Shown here piece after piece: positions 63,189 through 64,000 of a stretch of DNA of 64,000 bases (within the stretch, counting starts at the first letter, position 1; every line of letters starts with the position of its first letter). The stretch is from Flavobacterium sp. (GTDB lineage Bacteria > Bacteroidota > Bacteroidia > Flavobacteriales > Flavobacteriaceae): the NCBI RefSeq assembly GCF_027484205.1, contig NZ_JAIXUB010000024.1, positions 1 through 64,000 on the forward strand, in the 5' to 3' direction. A program made the translations under genes and the position numbers. Under the pieces are notes generated by a model. The model made no database searches and was not told the DNA's origin. It was given only the letters and a program-made list of their open reading frames with translations.

Positions 63189-64000
63189 ATGAAGAAAATT
63201 TTATTATCCTTAATTGCTGCCATTATGCTTGTTCCAACAAGTGTTAAAGCTGACGAAGGAATGTGGTTTTTAATGTTCATCGAACGTTTAAATCACCGCG
63301 ATATGCAAAAAATGGGCTTGCAATTGACAGCCGAAGAAATTTACAGCATCAACAATCATAGTTTGAAAGATGCTATCGTACAATTCAATGGAGGTTGTAC
63401 TGCTGAAATCATCTCTAAAGATGGTTTAGTATTAACAAATCACCACTGCGGTTATGATGCTATTGCAGAATTATCGACAGCTGAAAAAAATTATTTAAAA
63501 GATGGTTATTGGGCTGCAGATAGAAAAGCAGAAATTAAACCATCTAGTTTGTATGTTCGTTTCTTTGTTAGAATGGATGATTGTACAAAAAGAATTTTAG
63601 CAGTTGTAAATCCTTCTATGAGTGAAGCTGATAGAGAAAAAGCGATTAATGCTGAAATTGCTAAAATTGAAAAAGAAAACAACGAAGGCGGAAAATATAC
63701 AGTTTCTGTTCGTCCATTTTTTCAAGGGAATGAATACTACTATTTTGTTTACCAAGATTATAAAGACGTTCGTTTAGTTGGAACTCCTCCAGAAAGTTTA
63801 GGAAAATTTGGTGGTGATACAGACAACTGGGAATGGCCACGTCACACAGCAGATTTCTCAATGTTTAGAGTTTATGCAAACGCTGATGGTTCTCCAGCAG
63901 AATATTCTGAAAATAATGTTCCATTAAAACCAAAACATTACTTACCTGTTAATTTAGGTGGAGTTAAAGAAAATGACTTTGCTATGATTCTTGGATATCC
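63189..64000 (+). CDS. S46 family dipeptidyl-peptidase, partial
   Basis: The first 270 codons of an S46 serine peptidase (DPP7/DPP11 family) run off the window end. The signal peptide MKKILLSLIAAIMLVPTSVK is followed by the mature start ADEGMWFLMFIERLN, a family hallmark. The catalytic histidine is in VLTNHHCGYDAIAEL (H85 or H86) and the aspartate in GGDTDNWEWPRHTADF (D212). The serine lies beyond the window. Such enzymes remove dipeptides from peptide N-termini in the periplasm. Whether it is DPP7-like or DPP11-like (acidic P1 specificity) cannot be decided without the C-terminal half. Confidence 0.94.
   Translation, partial: MKKILLSLIAAIMLVPTSVKADEGMWFLMFIERLNHRDMQKMGLQLTAEEIYSINNHSLKDAIVQFNGGCTAEIISKDGLVLTNHHCGYDAIAELSTAEKNYLKDGYWAADRKAEIKPSSLYVRFFVRMDDCTKRILAVVNPSMSEADREKAINAEIAKIEKENNEGGKYTVSVRPFFQGNEYYYFVYQDYKDVRLVGTPPESLGKFGGDTDNWEWPRHTADFSMFRVYANADGSPAEYSENNVPLKPKHYLPVNLGGVKENDFAMILGY

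Noticed and set aside
1..64000. CRISPR array, prophage, insertion sequence or integrated plasmid
   Set aside because: No regularly spaced direct repeats, no cas genes, and no transposase, integrase or phage structural genes were seen; the genes are mostly core.

Overview
The window is a stretch of low-GC chromosome from a member of the Bacteroidota, most likely Flavobacterium or a close relative. The evidence is the type IX secretion and gliding genes porV, porU and gldJ; two secreted proteins with T9SS sorting tails (type A and type B); an S46 dipeptidyl-peptidase; promoters of the TAnnTTTG type; and gene starts that mostly lack Shine-Dalgarno sequences. Nearly all of it is core genome. I found no transposase, phage gene, integrase or CRISPR array. 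No stretch longer than about 300 bases lacks a gene.

Layout. 1-120: 3' end of a 5S rRNA gene and its terminator. 197-6756: miaE, a glycosyltransferase, pdhC-pdhA, cdd and porV. 6801-12563: porU, then gldJ divergently. 12630-15431: murF, two tandem tRNA-Val genes, folC. 15559-17722: exbB-exbD facing tonB. 17774-21319: nhaA, an amino-acid dehydrogenase and anmK. 21415-27160: acyl-CoA dehydrogenase, a Crp-like regulator, YHS and DoxX proteins, then a tight DinB/NRDE/ATP-grasp/LysE-like operon. 27267-31498: SDR, VanW protein, methyltransferase, sprT-like gene, a small membrane protein and a mannose-1-phosphate guanylyltransferase. 31564-35070: a large T9SS type B cargo protein. 35072-38095: an Mla-like ABC pair, a GT2 enzyme and a methyltransferase. 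38126-43752: a LytS/LytTR two-component system divergent from a LamG/FN3 T9SS type A cargo gene. 43885-48436: a KAS III-like enzyme, a truncated haemoglobin and gcvP. 48588-53766: a UbiA-like gene converging on a nine-gene operon headed by a GbsR/MarR-type regulator. 53875-58989: ydcF-like gene, an M3 peptidase, purE, purK and a helical hypothetical. 59163-62948: hpt, adk, a CNNM/CorC protein and obgE. 63189-64000: an S46 peptidase cut by the window end.

How the genes relate. porU, porV and gldJ belong to the machinery that exports and anchors proteins such as those at 31564 and 40969. exbB/exbD/tonB energise outer-membrane uptake. pdhC/pdhA, gcvP, cdd, hpt, adk, purE and purK are central carbon and nucleotide metabolism; murF and anmK serve peptidoglycan synthesis and recycling.

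The least explained unit is the operon at 49383-53766: a GbsR-like regulator, DUF2071, a fatty acid desaturase, a SRPBCC protein and five small membrane proteins. An inverted repeat with the same 8-base spacer occurs twice around the regulator gene, and one copy overlaps its predicted promoter. I read this as a self-regulated membrane-modification module; its role is unknown. Other unexplained signals are a dispersed intergenic element in three copies with a compensated hairpin, LytTR-type paired repeats between the two-component system and the LamG gene, and several promoters that abut the start codon.
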